Shown here: one piece after another, positions 17,367 through 27,247 of the stretch
How the letters are laid out: every line of letters begins with the position of its first letter
Position numbering within the stretch: the stretch's first letter is position 1
From: CAVVIH01 sp963748295
Lineage (GTDB): Bacteria; Acidobacteriota; Vicinamibacteria; Vicinamibacterales; 2-12-FULL-66-21
Assembly (NCBI GenBank): GCA_963748295.1
Contig: CAVVIH010000002.1
Span: 558,001 to 622,000 of the forward strand
Direction of reading: 5' to 3'
DNA length: 64,000 nt
The notes under the pieces: generated by a model
What the model saw: the letters and a program-made list of their open reading frames with translations, nothing else
What the model was told of the DNA's origin: nothing
Databases searched by the model: none
Made by a program: the position numbers and the translations under genes

Positions 17367-17869
17367 TTGCCTGAGCGTTTGAGCTTCGTGATCTTGCGGA
17401 CGATCATGTCGCGCTTGATCCCCCGCAGGCGGTCGACGAACACTACCCCGTCGAGGTGGTCGATCTCGTGCTGAAGGGCGCGCGCGAGCAGCTCGTTGCC
17501 TTCGACGGTCTGCGGCTCGCCATCACGATCGAGGCCGCGGACGACCGCGCGCGAGGGCCGGACGACGGTGGCGTTGAAGCCCGGGACGCTGAGGCAGCCT
17601 TCCTCCTCGAGCTGCATCCCTTCGCGCGCGACCCACTCCGGATTGACCATCACGATCAGCTTGTTGGGATCGCGGCCAACCGAGAGATCGACGACGAAGA
17701 CCCGAAGCGGCACGCCGACCTGCGTCGCCGCAAGCCCGATTCCCGGCGCCGCGTACATCGTCTCGACCATGTCGTCGATCAGGCGCTGCAGCTGATCGTC
17801 GAACTGGACGACGTCCTTCGCCGTATGGTGGAGCGGCGCGTCCCCGTATTTGAGGATTGGACGGATCAT
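17360..17869 (-). CDS. def: Peptide deformylase
   Basis: A 169-residue metallo-enzyme that removes the formyl group from new proteins. All three motifs are present: GIGLAATQ (motif 1), EEGCLSVPG (metal Cys) and QHEIDHLDG (two metal His and the catalytic Glu). It sits between aroC and fmt with a four-base overlap to aroC, so the initiation-formyl cycle genes are made together. Confidence 0.95.
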   Translation of the reverse strand: MIRPILKYGDAPLHHTAKDVVQFDDQLQRLIDDMVETMYAAPGIGLAATQVGVPLRVFVVDLSVGRDPNKLIVMVNPEWVAREGMQLEEEGCLSVPGFNATVVRPSRAVVRGLDRDGEPQTVEGNELLARALQHEIDHLDGVVFVDRLRGIKRDMIVRKITKLKRSGKW

Positions 17870-19068
17870 CTCGCCTGAAAGCGCGCGCGAAGACTCTCGC
17901 GGGACGCCGCCAGCGCCCGCTCGAGATCCGCGATCGTGTCGGCGCCGAACCGTTCGACGAGCGCATCGGCCAGGACCAGCGCCACCATCGCTTCGCCGAC
18001 GACGGCCGCGGCGGGGACGGCGCAGACGTCGCTGCGCTCGATGGCCGCGGGAGCTTCCTGCATGGTCGTGAGATCGACGGAGCGCAGCGGCTTCATCAGC
18101 GTGGAAATCGGCTTCATCCACGCCGAGACGCGCACCTGTTCGCCGTTGGTGACGCCGCCCTCGAGTCCGCCCGCGTTGTTGGTGGGACGGATCGTGCCCG
18201 TGACGGTGCGCCCGTTCGGATCGGGGAGGATCTCGTCGTGAACGCGGGAGCCTGGACGCACGGCCGCTTCCGGCCCGAGCCCGATGCCGACCGCCTTGAT
18301 GGCGGGAATCGACATCACCGCCTGCGCCAGCCGGCCGTCGAGCTTTCGATCCCATTGCGCGTAGCTGCCGAGGCCGACCGGCACGCCGTCGGCAATCACT
18401 TCGAACGCGCCACCGAGCGTGTCGCCGGCTTCGCGCGCGCGATCGATCTCTTCGATCATGCGCTGCTGCATTGCCGGATCGACGCATCGCAGCGGCGAAT
18501 CATCGGGCAGCGCGTTCGCGGCCTCGAACGACACACGGATCGAGTCGTCCAGGTGGACCGGTCCGATCGACCTGACGTGGCTGGTGATCTGCGCCCCGGC
18601 CTGCCGCAGCAGGCTCTTGGCGATCGCTCCCGCCGCGACGCGCCCCGCGGTCTCGCGCGCGCTCGCACGTTCGAGCACGTCGCGGACGTCGTCGCGCCCG
18701 TACTTGGCGACACCGGCGAGGTCGGCGTGTCCGGGACGCGGACGCGTCACCGGCGGTTTCCGCGCGCCGGTTGCCCCCTCCGGCGCCTCGGCTGCCACGT
18801 GCATGGTCTGCTGCCAGTTCGGCCAGTCGCGATTTTCGATCAGCATCGCGATCGGCCCGCCGAGCGTCTCGCCGGCGCGAACGCCGGAGACGATGTCGGC
18901 ACGATCGCTCTCGATGGCCATGCGGCGGCCGCGGCCGTATCCGCCCTGGCGGCGGCGGAGGTCCCGGGTGATGGAGTCGAGATCGATCGTGAGGCCCGCG
19001 GGAATGCCTTCCAGAATCACCACGAGCGTGCGGCCGTGCGATTCGCCGGCGGTGAGAAAACGCACCAT
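17866..19068 (-). CDS. aroC: Chorismate synthase
   Basis: A 400-residue FMN-dependent lyase converting EPSP to chorismate, the last step of the shikimate pathway and the precursor for the trp operon 13 kb away. Signatures seen: GESHGRTLVVILEGIPAG at the N-terminus, RPGHADLAGVAKYG, ASARETAGRVAAGA and the C-terminal family pattern GGLEGGVTNGE. The chosen ATG gives the standard N-terminus MVRFLTAGESHG. The gene is divergent from the sigma-54-type regulator, with 118 bases between them. Confidence 0.95.
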   Translation of the reverse strand: MVRFLTAGESHGRTLVVILEGIPAGLTIDLDSITRDLRRRQGGYGRGRRMAIESDRADIVSGVRAGETLGGPIAMLIENRDWPNWQQTMHVAAEAPEGATGARKPPVTRPRPGHADLAGVAKYGRDDVRDVLERASARETAGRVAAGAIAKSLLRQAGAQITSHVRSIGPVHLDDSIRVSFEAANALPDDSPLRCVDPAMQQRMIEEIDRAREAGDTLGGAFEVIADGVPVGLGSYAQWDRKLDGRLAQAVMSIPAIKAVGIGLGPEAAVRPGSRVHDEILPDPNGRTVTGTIRPTNNAGGLEGGVTNGEQVRVSAWMKPISTLMKPLRSVDLTTMQEAPAAIERSDVCAVPAAAVVGEAMVALVLADALVERFGADTIADLERALAASRESLRARFQAR

Positions 19069-19186
19069 TGACGGGCCAATTGTATACGAAGTTTCTGCGC
19101 GCTCCGGGCGCGCGGACGCCTGTTTCCGGCGCAAAAGCACGGCTTCTCGCGCGGGCGATCGTCTTGCACCTGGCGATCGGCGACAC

Positions 19187-22100
19187 ATGTCCGAGCTGTT
19201 CGCCGATCGCTTCATGCGCGTGGGCGCCTCGTCCTGGATTGACATCGCGACCGGCGGCGCCGTTCGCGTGATGGTCGCGCCGGCGGCCGAGGGATCGGCG
19301 GCGTTCGCGTGGGACGACATGTGCGCGACGCTGGCGCGGCTGCGGCATCCGCTGCTGAATCAGCTGGTGGACTACGGCTTCGCCGACGCGCATCGCACGT
19401 TCGAGGCATATACGGTCGGGCCGCCGGTGCGGATCGGACCAGCGTCTGGATCGCGGGCGATCGCGCACGCCACACGTTTTCTCGAAGCGCACGGCATCTG
19501 GCTCAGCGCTTCGCGTGCTTCACTCGTCGTTCGCGTGACGAGTACGAGCGGCCGAACGATGGCCGGCCGTACGCTCGGTGTCACCCTTCAACCGCGACGC
19601 GTGCTCACCGCGGTTGAGGAGATGCTGTCGGACACGAGCCCCGCGGGCGCGTCGCCGCTCGAGGTGGCTGGTACCGACGGCTCCGGGCTGCGCACGCTGC
19701 AGACGCAGATCGCGCGAGCGGCGCGTATCCAGGGTTACGTCCCGGTCTGCGGCGCCGTGCTGCGATCGGTCCCGTGGCTCTGGCCGCACCTGCGTCAGCG
19801 GCATGTCTGCGTGCTGCTGGAGCCGCAGCACGGCGCGAACGACGGCGCGGCGCGGCTGGTTTCCGCGCTTGGACTCGAAAGCGCACGGCGTCATGTGGTG
19901 ATGCATTTCGTCCGCGACGCCGGCGGGCCGCGGTGCGTGGCCGTGGATCCGCTCGGAGTGACGGCAATGACGTCAATGATCTATGCGGATCTCGAGGAAG
20001 GGCCCGCAGTGGCGGAAGTGCATGCGGCGGCCCGCGCGGCGGAGGGAAGTCCCGGCCGGTTCCTGACGCGGCTGGGTGCGACGACGTTTTCCGATCGCCG
20101 GCCAACGTTCTCGCTCGTGCACGAATCCGCCGCGGCGTACACCGTTTCGGCGCCCACGCACGAGCGGCACGTCGAGGTGCGCCGGGCGCGATCCGTGTTC
20201 ACCGCCGACACTCGCGCGTGCCGCCTGGCCGCCCGCGGCCGGCACGCTGCCGCCGAGCGGCTGTTGCGCCGCGCGGTCCGCGTGCTCGAGATGCGCGGCG
20301 AGCTGCGCGACGCGTCACGGTGCGCCGAGCAGCTCGGCTGGATCCTGCGAGATCGCGGCCGCAGCGCCGATGCCCTCGGTACAGTTCGAAAAGGCCCATG
20401 CGCTGGCGCCGGACGAGCCCGATCGACTGCGCTGCAGCGTGGCGATTGCCATTACGTGGACCGACGAGCGCCGCTTCACCGAAGCGGAAGCCGCGCTTCG
20501 CAGCGCGATCACCGCCGCCGAAATGATCGCGCATCAGGCGGAGGCCGACCAGGCCCGGCTTGCGCTCGCACGTTGCCTCTACTGGCAGCAGCGCTACGAC
20601 GAAGCCGGCGGCGTCACGCGGCTGCTGGCAAACAGCGCCGTTCAGGTCAGAGCCCTCGCCCTGGCGGCGCGAATCCATGCAGCCCGGGGCCGGCTCCGGG
20701 AGGCGGTCGCGGCGGCGAATCAGGCTTCCGACCTGAGCGATCCCGCGGACCTGCGCACGGCGGCGGCCGCCGCCCGGGCCAAGGCGTTGGCGCACTGCGC
20801 GATCGGCGATCTGCCGGGGGTCGCATCGGCCGCGCGGGACGGCCTCGCCTCTGCCGCCGCGGCGCACCTGCCGCTGATGGGTCTCAGAATTCGGGCGGTC
20901 ATGCTTCAGGCGATGCATGCAGATGCCAGCGGAAGCCCTGCCCAGCTCGCCGGGCTCGTCCGCGGCGCTCTCAATCGTCTGCCGCTGCCGCCGATCGTGA
21001 GATCGCAACTCGAGATCGCGCTCAACGCCCGCTCGTCTCCGCCGGTCCGGGCGTCCACGCTGTCGGACGCGGCGGTGGACGACGTGCAGCTGCTGCTCGA
21101 GAAGGCATTTGGCGCCTCGGACGATCGGACGGCGATTGAGGACGTCTGCAGGACGGTCTGCGACCGGCTGCGCGCGGCGAACGTGCAGGTCGTCACCTCG
21201 TGCACCGAACGACGCCTTCTCGCGCGCGCCGGCCGTCCCTGGACCGGCGATCATCGCATCGTCGAACGGGCGGCGGCCGCCGCAGCATCCTGCTGGTCAG
21301 GATCTGGCGAGCCGCGCGAGGCCGCGAGCCCGGTCAAATATGCCGGCCAGACAGTCGCCGTGCTCGCGTGCCGCTGGACCGCGTCGACCGATCCGGACAT
21401 GGCCGAAGCCGTGTCGCTGCTGCGTGCCGCCGCGCTGGCGCTCGCGCCGAGCATCCGGGCAGTACTCGATCGGCCGATGCCCGTGGCCGCCGCCCCCGCG
21501 CTGCGCGATCTGATCGGATCGGCAGGGGTGATGAACGACGTCCGCGACGCGATGGCGCGCGCCGCCAGAGCGCCATATCCGATTCTGATCGAGGGCGAGA
21601 GCGGCAGCGGCAAGGAGCTGGTCGCGCGCGGTATCCACGCCCTCGGTTCGCGACGCGAGCGCCGGCTGTGCGCGGTGAATTGCGCCGCGCTCTCGGAAGA
21701 GCTGCTCGAAGCGGAGCTGTTCGGCCACGCTCGTGGAGCATTCACCGGCGCGGTGGGCGAGCGACAGGGTCTGTTCGAGGAAGCGGATGCCGGCACGATG
21801 TTCCTGGACGAAGTGGGTGAGCTCTCGCTGCGCGCGCAGGCGAAGCTGCTGCGGGTGCTCCAGGACGGGGAAGTGCGACGGGTCGGTGAGAACCATCCAC
21901 GGCGCGTCGACGTCCGCGTCATCGCGGCAACGAACCGCGTCCTCGAGGACGAAGTGGCCGCCGGACGCTTCAGGGCCGATCTCCGCTTCCGGCTCGACGT
22001 CGTGCGCATCTCGGTTCCACCGCTTCGCGAACGGCAGGCCGACATTCCGCAGCTGGCCGCGCACTTCTGGGAGGAAGCCTCGCGGCGTGTCGATTCGCGC

Positions 22101-22436
22101 GCGACGCTCGCGCCGGAAACCGTCGTGGCGCTCACGCGGTTCGACTGGCCGGGCAACGTGCGCCAGCTTCAAAACGTGATGGCGTCGCTGGCCGTGCACG
22201 CGCCCAGGCGCGGACGGGTGATGCCGTCGCTGCTGCCGGCGCAGATCGTGCGCAGCACGGCGCCGACGGCGGCGACGTTCGACGCCGCGCGCGAAGAGTT
22301 CGAACGCCGGTTCGTGCTCGCCGCACTGGCTCAGTGCGGCGGCCAGCGCGGCAAGACCGCGCGTGCGCTCGGCGTCACCCGTCAGGGGCTGGCGAAGATG
22401 CTCCGGCGCCTCCGGATCGACGTGGAAGTCCGGTAG
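19187..22436 (+). CDS. Large sigma-54-type transcription regulator (TPR-like, AAA+, Fis HTH), one frame break
   Basis: About 1083 codons. The first 450 residues lack a recognised family but end in TPR-like helices (RHAAAERLLRRAVRVLEMRG; EAEAALRSAITAAEM). A GAF-like stretch follows (about 640-760). The AAA+ domain has Walker A GESGSGKE, the sigma-54 contact loop GAFTGA, Walker B GTMFLDEVGEL and an arginine-finger region, then a Fis-type HTH (GKTARALGVTRQGLAKML). No receiver domain is visible, so the signal is probably a ligand or partner sensed by the N-terminal part. One extra base near 20380 splits the frame between GRSADAL and VQFEKAHALAPDEP. Two Dpp-like permease genes follow after 18 bases. 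Confidence 0.85.
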
Positions 22437-22454
22437 TATTGGCACAGTCAATCG

Positions 22455-23375
22455 ATGGTTCGGTATCTCGTTCGTCGGCTCGCGCTCACGATCCCGGTGC
22501 TGCTGGGCGTCGCCACGCTGGTGTTCGCGCTGATTCACCTCGTGCCCGGCGATCCCGTGCAGTCGATGCTCGGCGAAACGGCGTCGCAGGAAGAAGTGGA
22601 GCAGCTCCGCCACACGCTGGGCCTCGATCGGCCGCTGCTGGTGCAATACAAATCATTTCTGACGGGGCTCGTGCGCGGCGATCTCGGGACGTCGTTCCGG
22701 TTCGGCACGCCGGTCTCGCAGGAGATCGCCAGCCGCCTGTTCAGAACGATTCAGCTGGCGGTCGCGGCCATGGCGGTCGCGATCCTCATCGCCCTCCCGC
22801 TCGGCATCGTCGCCGCCGTGTACCGCGGCACCACGATCGATCACGCGGCGATGACGCTCGCGCTCGCCGGGATCTCGATGCCGAACTTCTGGCTGGGACC
22901 GCTGCTTGCGATCCTGTTCGCGGTTCAACTGGGATGGCTTCCCGTCGCCGGCACCGGGACGATCTGGCATCTCGTGCTGCCATCGGTAACTCTCGGGGCG
23001 GCGCTCGCGGCCATTCTCGCGCGTATGACCCGCGCGAGCGTGCTCGAGGAACTGCGCGAGCTGTATGTGCTGGCCGCGCGCGCCCGCGGCGCCTCGCGCG
23101 TCCGGGCGGTCGTCCGGCACGCCTTCCGCAACAGCCTGATTCCGATCGTGACGATCATCGGCCTGCAGTTCGGCGCCGTGCTCACCGGCACGATCATCAC
23201 GGAAACGATCTTCGCGTGGCCCGGCGTCGGCCGCCTGCTGATCCAGGCGATCAACTTTCGCGACTATCCGCTCGTCCAGGGCTGCATCCTGTTCATCTCG
23301 TTCACCTACGTGATGATGAACCTGCTGACGGACGTCACCTACGGGCTGCTCGACCCGCGCATCCGCTACGACTGA
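22455..23375 (+). CDS. Peptide/nickel-type ABC transporter permease (DppB family)
   Basis: A 306-residue inner-membrane permease. It has an N-terminal helix (ALTIPVLLGVATLVFALIHL) and about five more. The DppB signature VPGDP follows the first helix, and the EAA coupling loop reads ELYVLAARARGASRVRAVVR. It imports peptides or related solutes with a partner permease. The gene ends in TGATG, sharing one base with the next permease. No substrate-binding protein or ATPase gene lies nearby, so those must be encoded elsewhere. Confidence 0.9.
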   Translation: MVRYLVRRLALTIPVLLGVATLVFALIHLVPGDPVQSMLGETASQEEVEQLRHTLGLDRPLLVQYKSFLTGLVRGDLGTSFRFGTPVSQEIASRLFRTIQLAVAAMAVAILIALPLGIVAAVYRGTTIDHAAMTLALAGISMPNFWLGPLLAILFAVQLGWLPVAGTGTIWHLVLPSVTLGAALAAILARMTRASVLEELRELYVLAARARGASRVRAVVRHAFRNSLIPIVTIIGLQFGAVLTGTIITETIFAWPGVGRLLIQAINFRDYPLVQGCILFISFTYVMMNLLTDVTYGLLDPRIRYD

Positions 23376-24169
23376 TGATCCGCGTCGGCCTCGTCATCGT
23401 CTTGATCGCCGTCGGCGCCGCGCTCGTGGGGCCGCTGCTGACGCCGTACGACCCGAGCGCGCAGGAGCTGGCGCGGCGGCTGGAAGGGCCGACCCTCGCG
23501 CACCCGTTCGGCCTCGACGAGCTCGGACGCGACATCCTCGCGCGCATCCTCTCGGGCGCGAGAATCTCGCTGCTGGTCGGCGTCGCGGTCGTGTCGGTCT
23601 CGTCCCTGGTGGGCATGCTGCTCGGATCGACTGCCGGCTACTTCGGCGGGCGGGTGGACGACGTGATCAGCCGGGTCATCGATGTGCTGATGGCGTTCCC
23701 GGGGATCCTGCTGGCGATTGCGCTCGTCGCCGTGCTGGGGCCGAGCCTGACCAACGTGGTGCTCGCGCTGTCGATCATCGGCTGGGTGGGCTACGCACGG
23801 CTCGTGCGCGCCCAGGCGCTGCGCGCACGGGAGTTCGACTTCGTCCAGGCCGCCCGCGCGCTTGGCGCCGGCTCCGGGCGAATCATTCTCCACCACGTGC
23901 TTCCGACCGCGCTTCCCGCGGTCGTCGTTCAGGCCACGCTCGGCATGGCGGGCGCGATCATCGCGGAGGCGGCGCTGAGCTTTCTCGGCCTCGGCGTGCA
24001 GCCGCCGACCCCGAGCTGGGGCACCATGCTCGATGCCGGCCGCTCGCACCTCTTCGACGCGCCGCACCTGACCATCTTTCCGGGCGTGGCGATTGCCACG
24101 CTGGTGCTCGGATTCAACTTTCTGGGCGATGGCTTGAGGGACAGAGTCGATCCAAAGCTGGCTAAATAG
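23375..24169 (+). CDS. Peptide/nickel-type ABC transporter permease (DppC family)
   Basis: A 264-residue partner permease. It has an N-terminal helix (VGLVIVLIAVGAALVGPLL), the family-specific HPFGLDELGRDILARILSGAR, several helices, and the EAA loop EFDFVQAARALGAGSGRIILHH in two parts. The C-terminal helix ends FNFLGDGLRDRVDP, usual for DppC/OppC. It shares the upstream gene's stop (TGATG), so the pair is co-translated. Confidence 0.92.
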   Translation: MIRVGLVIVLIAVGAALVGPLLTPYDPSAQELARRLEGPTLAHPFGLDELGRDILARILSGARISLLVGVAVVSVSSLVGMLLGSTAGYFGGRVDDVISRVIDVLMAFPGILLAIALVAVLGPSLTNVVLALSIIGWVGYARLVRAQALRAREFDFVQAARALGAGSGRIILHHVLPTALPAVVVQATLGMAGAIIAEAALSFLGLGVQPPTPSWGTMLDAGRSHLFDAPHLTIFPGVAIATLVLGFNFLGDGLRDRVDPKLAK

Positions 24170-24180
24170 GCGATCGATTA

Positions 24181-24298
24181 ACTCCCAACTCCCAAAAAAG
24201 CCAACTCCCAAATTCTCTCCTGGGCAATTGCTCTTTGAGAGTCTGGATTTAGAACTTGGGAGTTCATTTGGGAGTTGGCCTTTTTGGGAGTTGGGAGT
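24181..24298 (+). repeat. Intergenic word-repeat hairpin, family I copy a (CCAACTCCCAA)
   Basis: Arm one, 24181-24212, is made of ACTCCCAACTCCC and CCAACTCCC words. Arm two, 24267-24298, is its reverse complement with one mismatch over 32 bases. The loop is 54 bases. It separates the convergent dppC-like and TPR genes and could act as a two-way terminator. Confidence 0.85.
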
Positions 24299-24312
24299 TG
24301 ATCTGATCGCAC

Positions 24313-25607
24313 CTAGCGCTTGCGCGCGCGCCTGAGCCTCCGCGAGGCGCGCCAGGACGGCCGCATCCGCGTGGCCGGCGTCGGCGATGCGCTGGTACCA
24401 GGCCACGGCGGCAGGGTAGTCACGCAGGCGCATGGACAGCTCGGCGATCCGGAGCGCGAACCGTCCGAGCCGGCGCGGGTCCGAGGCGCCGGCTTCGAGC
24501 GCGTGGTACTGCATCAGGGCGTCCCGCGCGGTCGATGTGTGGCCGAGCTGCTCGGCGGCGTTCGCGAGGTAGACGAACGCCATTGGCTCCGCCGGCTGCT
24601 TGCTGACGGCCTGCTCGAGCACCTCCTCCGCCGCCAGCGGATCGGAGGCCTGCAGCAGCGCGCGGCCCAGCAGCATGAGCGCTTCCGCATTGTCGTCGGC
24701 GCGCGCCGCCGTGTGCAGCGCTTCGAGCGCTTTCTCGAGCGCGATGCGATCCTCGCGCGTCTGGGCGAGGTCCAGCCACACGCGGCCGAGCGCGACGTAG
24801 GTGTGGGTGTAGTCCGGATAGCGGCGCGCCGCCGCCCCGAGCGTCTGCACTGCGTTTGCGGAATCGCCGATCGCGGCGTACGCCAGCCCCAGCGCGATCT
24901 CGCGCGACGGCCCCGGCTCGAGCGCCCGCAGCACGGTGAGCTGGGCGATGCGATCGTCGGCCCGTCCGAGCCGTCCGTAGACGTCGGCGAGCTCTTCCCG
25001 CGCCTGCAGCATCGCCGGCGCCAGCTCGATGGATCGCTGCAGCGCGATCAGCGCCTCGCGCGGCTTCTGCGAGTCGCGCAGGCAGAGCCCGAGCACGTAT
25101 TGCGCCTCGGCGAACTGCGCCTCGATGACGAGCGCGCGTTTCAGCGACGCGACGCAGGCCGCCGGCTGGGCGGCGCGGTATTGCGCGAGCCCCAGCTTGT
25201 AGAAAAGTCGATGCGAGCTGTCGTCGAGGGCGATGTATTCGCCGTAGCGCTCGGCGGCGCGATCGAAGCGCCCCATCGCGTAGCTGACGTCCCCCAGCAG
25301 CTCGCGAGGCCGCGGCGCCATCGGATCGAGATCGGCCGCCCGGCGGAGATCTCTCCAGGGCGGCCTCCAGCTCATCCCGCCGTCGATACACCTCGCCGCG
25401 CTTCAGATACGCGGCCATCGAGTCCGGCTTGACGCCCACCGCCGCGCTGAAGGCTTCGAGCGCCGCCGTCAGGTCGCCGCGCGCCACCGCCGCGTCGCCC
25501 ACCAGCAGCAGCTCCCGGTAATTCGCCTCCCGGCGGGTCACCCCGAAGGTGTAGGCGACCGCCAGGCTCAGGGACAGCAGGGCGCCCGCAAACAGCACTT
25601 TTTTCAA
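24313..25607 (-). CDS. TPR-repeat protein with N-terminal membrane anchor, two frame breaks
   Basis: About 431 codons. An N-terminal hydrophobic helix (VLFAGALLSLSLAVAYTF) is followed by about ten TPR units (for example GDLTAALEAFSAAVGVKPDS; REALIALQRSIELAPAM; YPAAVAWYQRIADAG). Such proteins are scaffolds facing the periplasm. One extra base near 25352 splits ELEAAL from RDLRRAADLDP. A second in the GC run near 24328 hides the natural stop TAG (24315-24313), so the uncorrected frame runs on through the repeat hairpin and antisense to dppC. The start is probably TTG at 25607; it is weak. Confidence 0.8.
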
Positions 25608-25618
25608 TGGCTCTATGC

Positions 25619-25797
25619 TAACTCCCAACTCCACAACTCCCAAACGGACTTCCAACTCCCAACTCCCAAAAAGACCCAACTCCCAACGGGGAGCGTCGGA
25701 TTCTCTACGGCAGGCCAGAATTTGGGAGTTGGGAGTTGGGAATTTTTTGGGAGTTGGGAGTTTTTGGGAGTTGGGAGTTGGGCTTTTTGGGAGTTGG
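25619..25797 (+). repeat. Intergenic word-repeat hairpin, family I copy b
   Basis: Left arm 25619-25697 is built of CCAACTCCCAACTCCC words; right arm 25730-25797 of GGGAGTTGGGAGTTTTT words. Here it separates divergent genes (TPR protein and ECF sigma), so it is not simply a terminator. Confidence 0.85.
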
Positions 25798-25880
25798 CGG
25801 GCCGAGGGAACCCCCAGCCCGCCGCGGTGTCAAATGTCCATAGAGCGCGAAGATTCTCGGGCGCGTCTCGGGGTGCTAAG

Positions 25881-26498
25881 ATGGCGGAAGGACTCTCCGT
25901 GAAGCCCGTTCGAGCCATCACCTGGTCCGAAGTAGGCGGCAGAGAAGCCGCCCTGATACAGCGGTGCGCCGCCCGCGACGAGGACGCCTGCGCCGAGCTG
26001 GTCAGCGAACACCAGCGGATGGTCTACCAGCTGTCGCTGAACCTGCTGGGGGACCACAACGAGGCGCTCGATCTGTCGCAGGAAGTGTTCCTGCGCGTGT
26101 TCCGCACGATTCACAATTTCCGCGGCCACTCCGCCCTCCGCACCTGGATCTACCGCATCGTCGTCAATCAGGCGCGCAATCGGCAGCGTTGGTGGAGACG
26201 GCGGCATCGGTCGCAGCAGGTGTCGCTCGACGAGCATGTGCGCGATCACGGCGACGTTCCCGAACGGAACACCAGCGGTGATCCCGACACGGTGCTGAAC
26301 CGCAAGGAGCTGGCGGACCGGATTCGGGTGGCGCTCGACGATCTGCCGTTCGATCAGCGAACCGCGGTCGTGCTCAGGGAAATCGACGGGCTCAGTTACG
26401 AGGAAATCGGCTATTCGCTCGGCATCGCGGTGGGCACGGTGAAGTCACGCCTGGCCCGCGCCCGCGAAGCGCTCCGGGCACGATTGAGGGACGTATGA
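25881..26498 (+). CDS. ECF RNA polymerase sigma factor (RpoE-like)
   Basis: A 205-residue ECF sigma factor. Region 2 (about 45-110) has LVSEHQRMVYQLSLNLLGDH and EVFLRVFRTIHNFRG. Region 4 (about 150-203) has DLPFDQRTAVVLREIDGLSYEE and the HTH IGYSLGIAVGTVKSRLARA. The downstream gene, overlapping by four bases, encodes its membrane anti-sigma factor. The ATG at 25881 follows GGGGTGCTAAG. A longer upstream frame would be encoded by the repeat array and is rejected. Confidence 0.93.
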   Translation: MAEGLSVKPVRAITWSEVGGREAALIQRCAARDEDACAELVSEHQRMVYQLSLNLLGDHNEALDLSQEVFLRVFRTIHNFRGHSALRTWIYRIVVNQARNRQRWWRRRHRSQQVSLDEHVRDHGDVPERNTSGDPDTVLNRKELADRIRVALDDLPFDQRTAVVLREIDGLSYEEIGYSLGIAVGTVKSRLARAREALRARLRDV

Positions 26499-27241
26499 CG
26501 TTGTTGACCTGCGCGGCAGTGCGGCGGCGTCTCGCGGCCTACCACGATCGCGAGCTGCCGGTTCCCGAGCTGATCGCCATCGAAGCTCACGTGAAGGATT
26601 GCCCGCCGTGCGCCCGCGAGCAGCGGGATCTGCAGTCGGTGGGAGAGGCCCTGCGGCTGGCGGCAGCCCCCGGCCCGGCTGACGACTGGACCGGCCTCGC
26701 GCCCGGCGTGATCAGCCGGATGCGCGCCGAGGCCCACGAGACATGGTCGGCGCGAGCGGGGCGGCTGTTCGAGGATCTCCATCTCGTCTGGATCGGCCTC
26801 GCCTCGACCGCGGCCACGTTCCTTTGCGGCGCCGTCGTTCTGGGAATGCTGCACTTCGCGTCCCCGGAGCGTCAGGATTCGCTGGTGAACGTGATCGCCG
26901 TGATGGCGGCGCCGCCCGGATCGGATCTGAACCCGATGCGCCTCGAGCCGGGCATGCAGCTCCCGAGCCTGCCGCTCACCGGCGGCCTCGTGGGCGATAC
27001 GCTCGAAAGCCGCACCTCGCAGCAGGACATGGTGCTGGCGCTGTCGGCGGTCGTCACCAGGGAAGGACGGGTGTCGGGTCTCTCCGTGCTGAGCAACGAT
27101 CACGAACGCCAGAACGTGACCGAGCTCCTCAAGGCGATCTCGGAGGGACGGCTCGAGCCCGCGCAGCTGGCGGGCGCCCCGGTCGCCGTCAACCTCGTGT
27201 GGCTGGTCGCGCACACCACCGTGCGCGGGAAGATCGGTTGA
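26495..27241 (+). CDS. Membrane anti-sigma factor with zinc-finger domain
   Basis: A 248-residue protein. The N-terminal zf-HC2/ZAS domain has TCAAVRRRLAAYHDREL and the metal motif HVKDCPPC. It binds and holds the partner sigma factor. One membrane helix lies at about 97-120 (IGLASTAATFLCGAVVLGM). The C-terminal part of about 125 residues would lie outside the membrane and could sense envelope stress. The start overlaps the sigma gene (ATGA). Confidence 0.88.
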   Translation: MTLLTCAAVRRRLAAYHDRELPVPELIAIEAHVKDCPPCAREQRDLQSVGEALRLAAAPGPADDWTGLAPGVISRMRAEAHETWSARAGRLFEDLHLVWIGLASTAATFLCGAVVLGMLHFASPERQDSLVNVIAVMAAPPGSDLNPMRLEPGMQLPSLPLTGGLVGDTLESRTSQQDMVLALSAVVTREGRVSGLSVLSNDHERQNVTELLKAISEGRLEPAQLAGAPVAVNLVWLVAHTTVRGKIG

Positions 27242-27247
27242 GACAGA

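Noticed and set aside
22436..22460. TGGCAC at about 22441 as a sigma-54 -24 box for the permease genes
   Set aside because: No TTGC-type -12 element at the right distance, and it overlaps the start codon region.
23366..24312. TPR protein frame continuing through the repeat hairpin and antisense to dppC
   Set aside because: The extension is repeat translation and antisense sequence. A one-base correction in the GC run gives a natural stop at 24315-24313.
25722..25880. N-terminal extension of the ECF sigma factor (GVGSWEFFGSWEF-like residues)
   Set aside because: It is translation of the GGGAGTTGGG repeat; the conserved protein starts at 25881.
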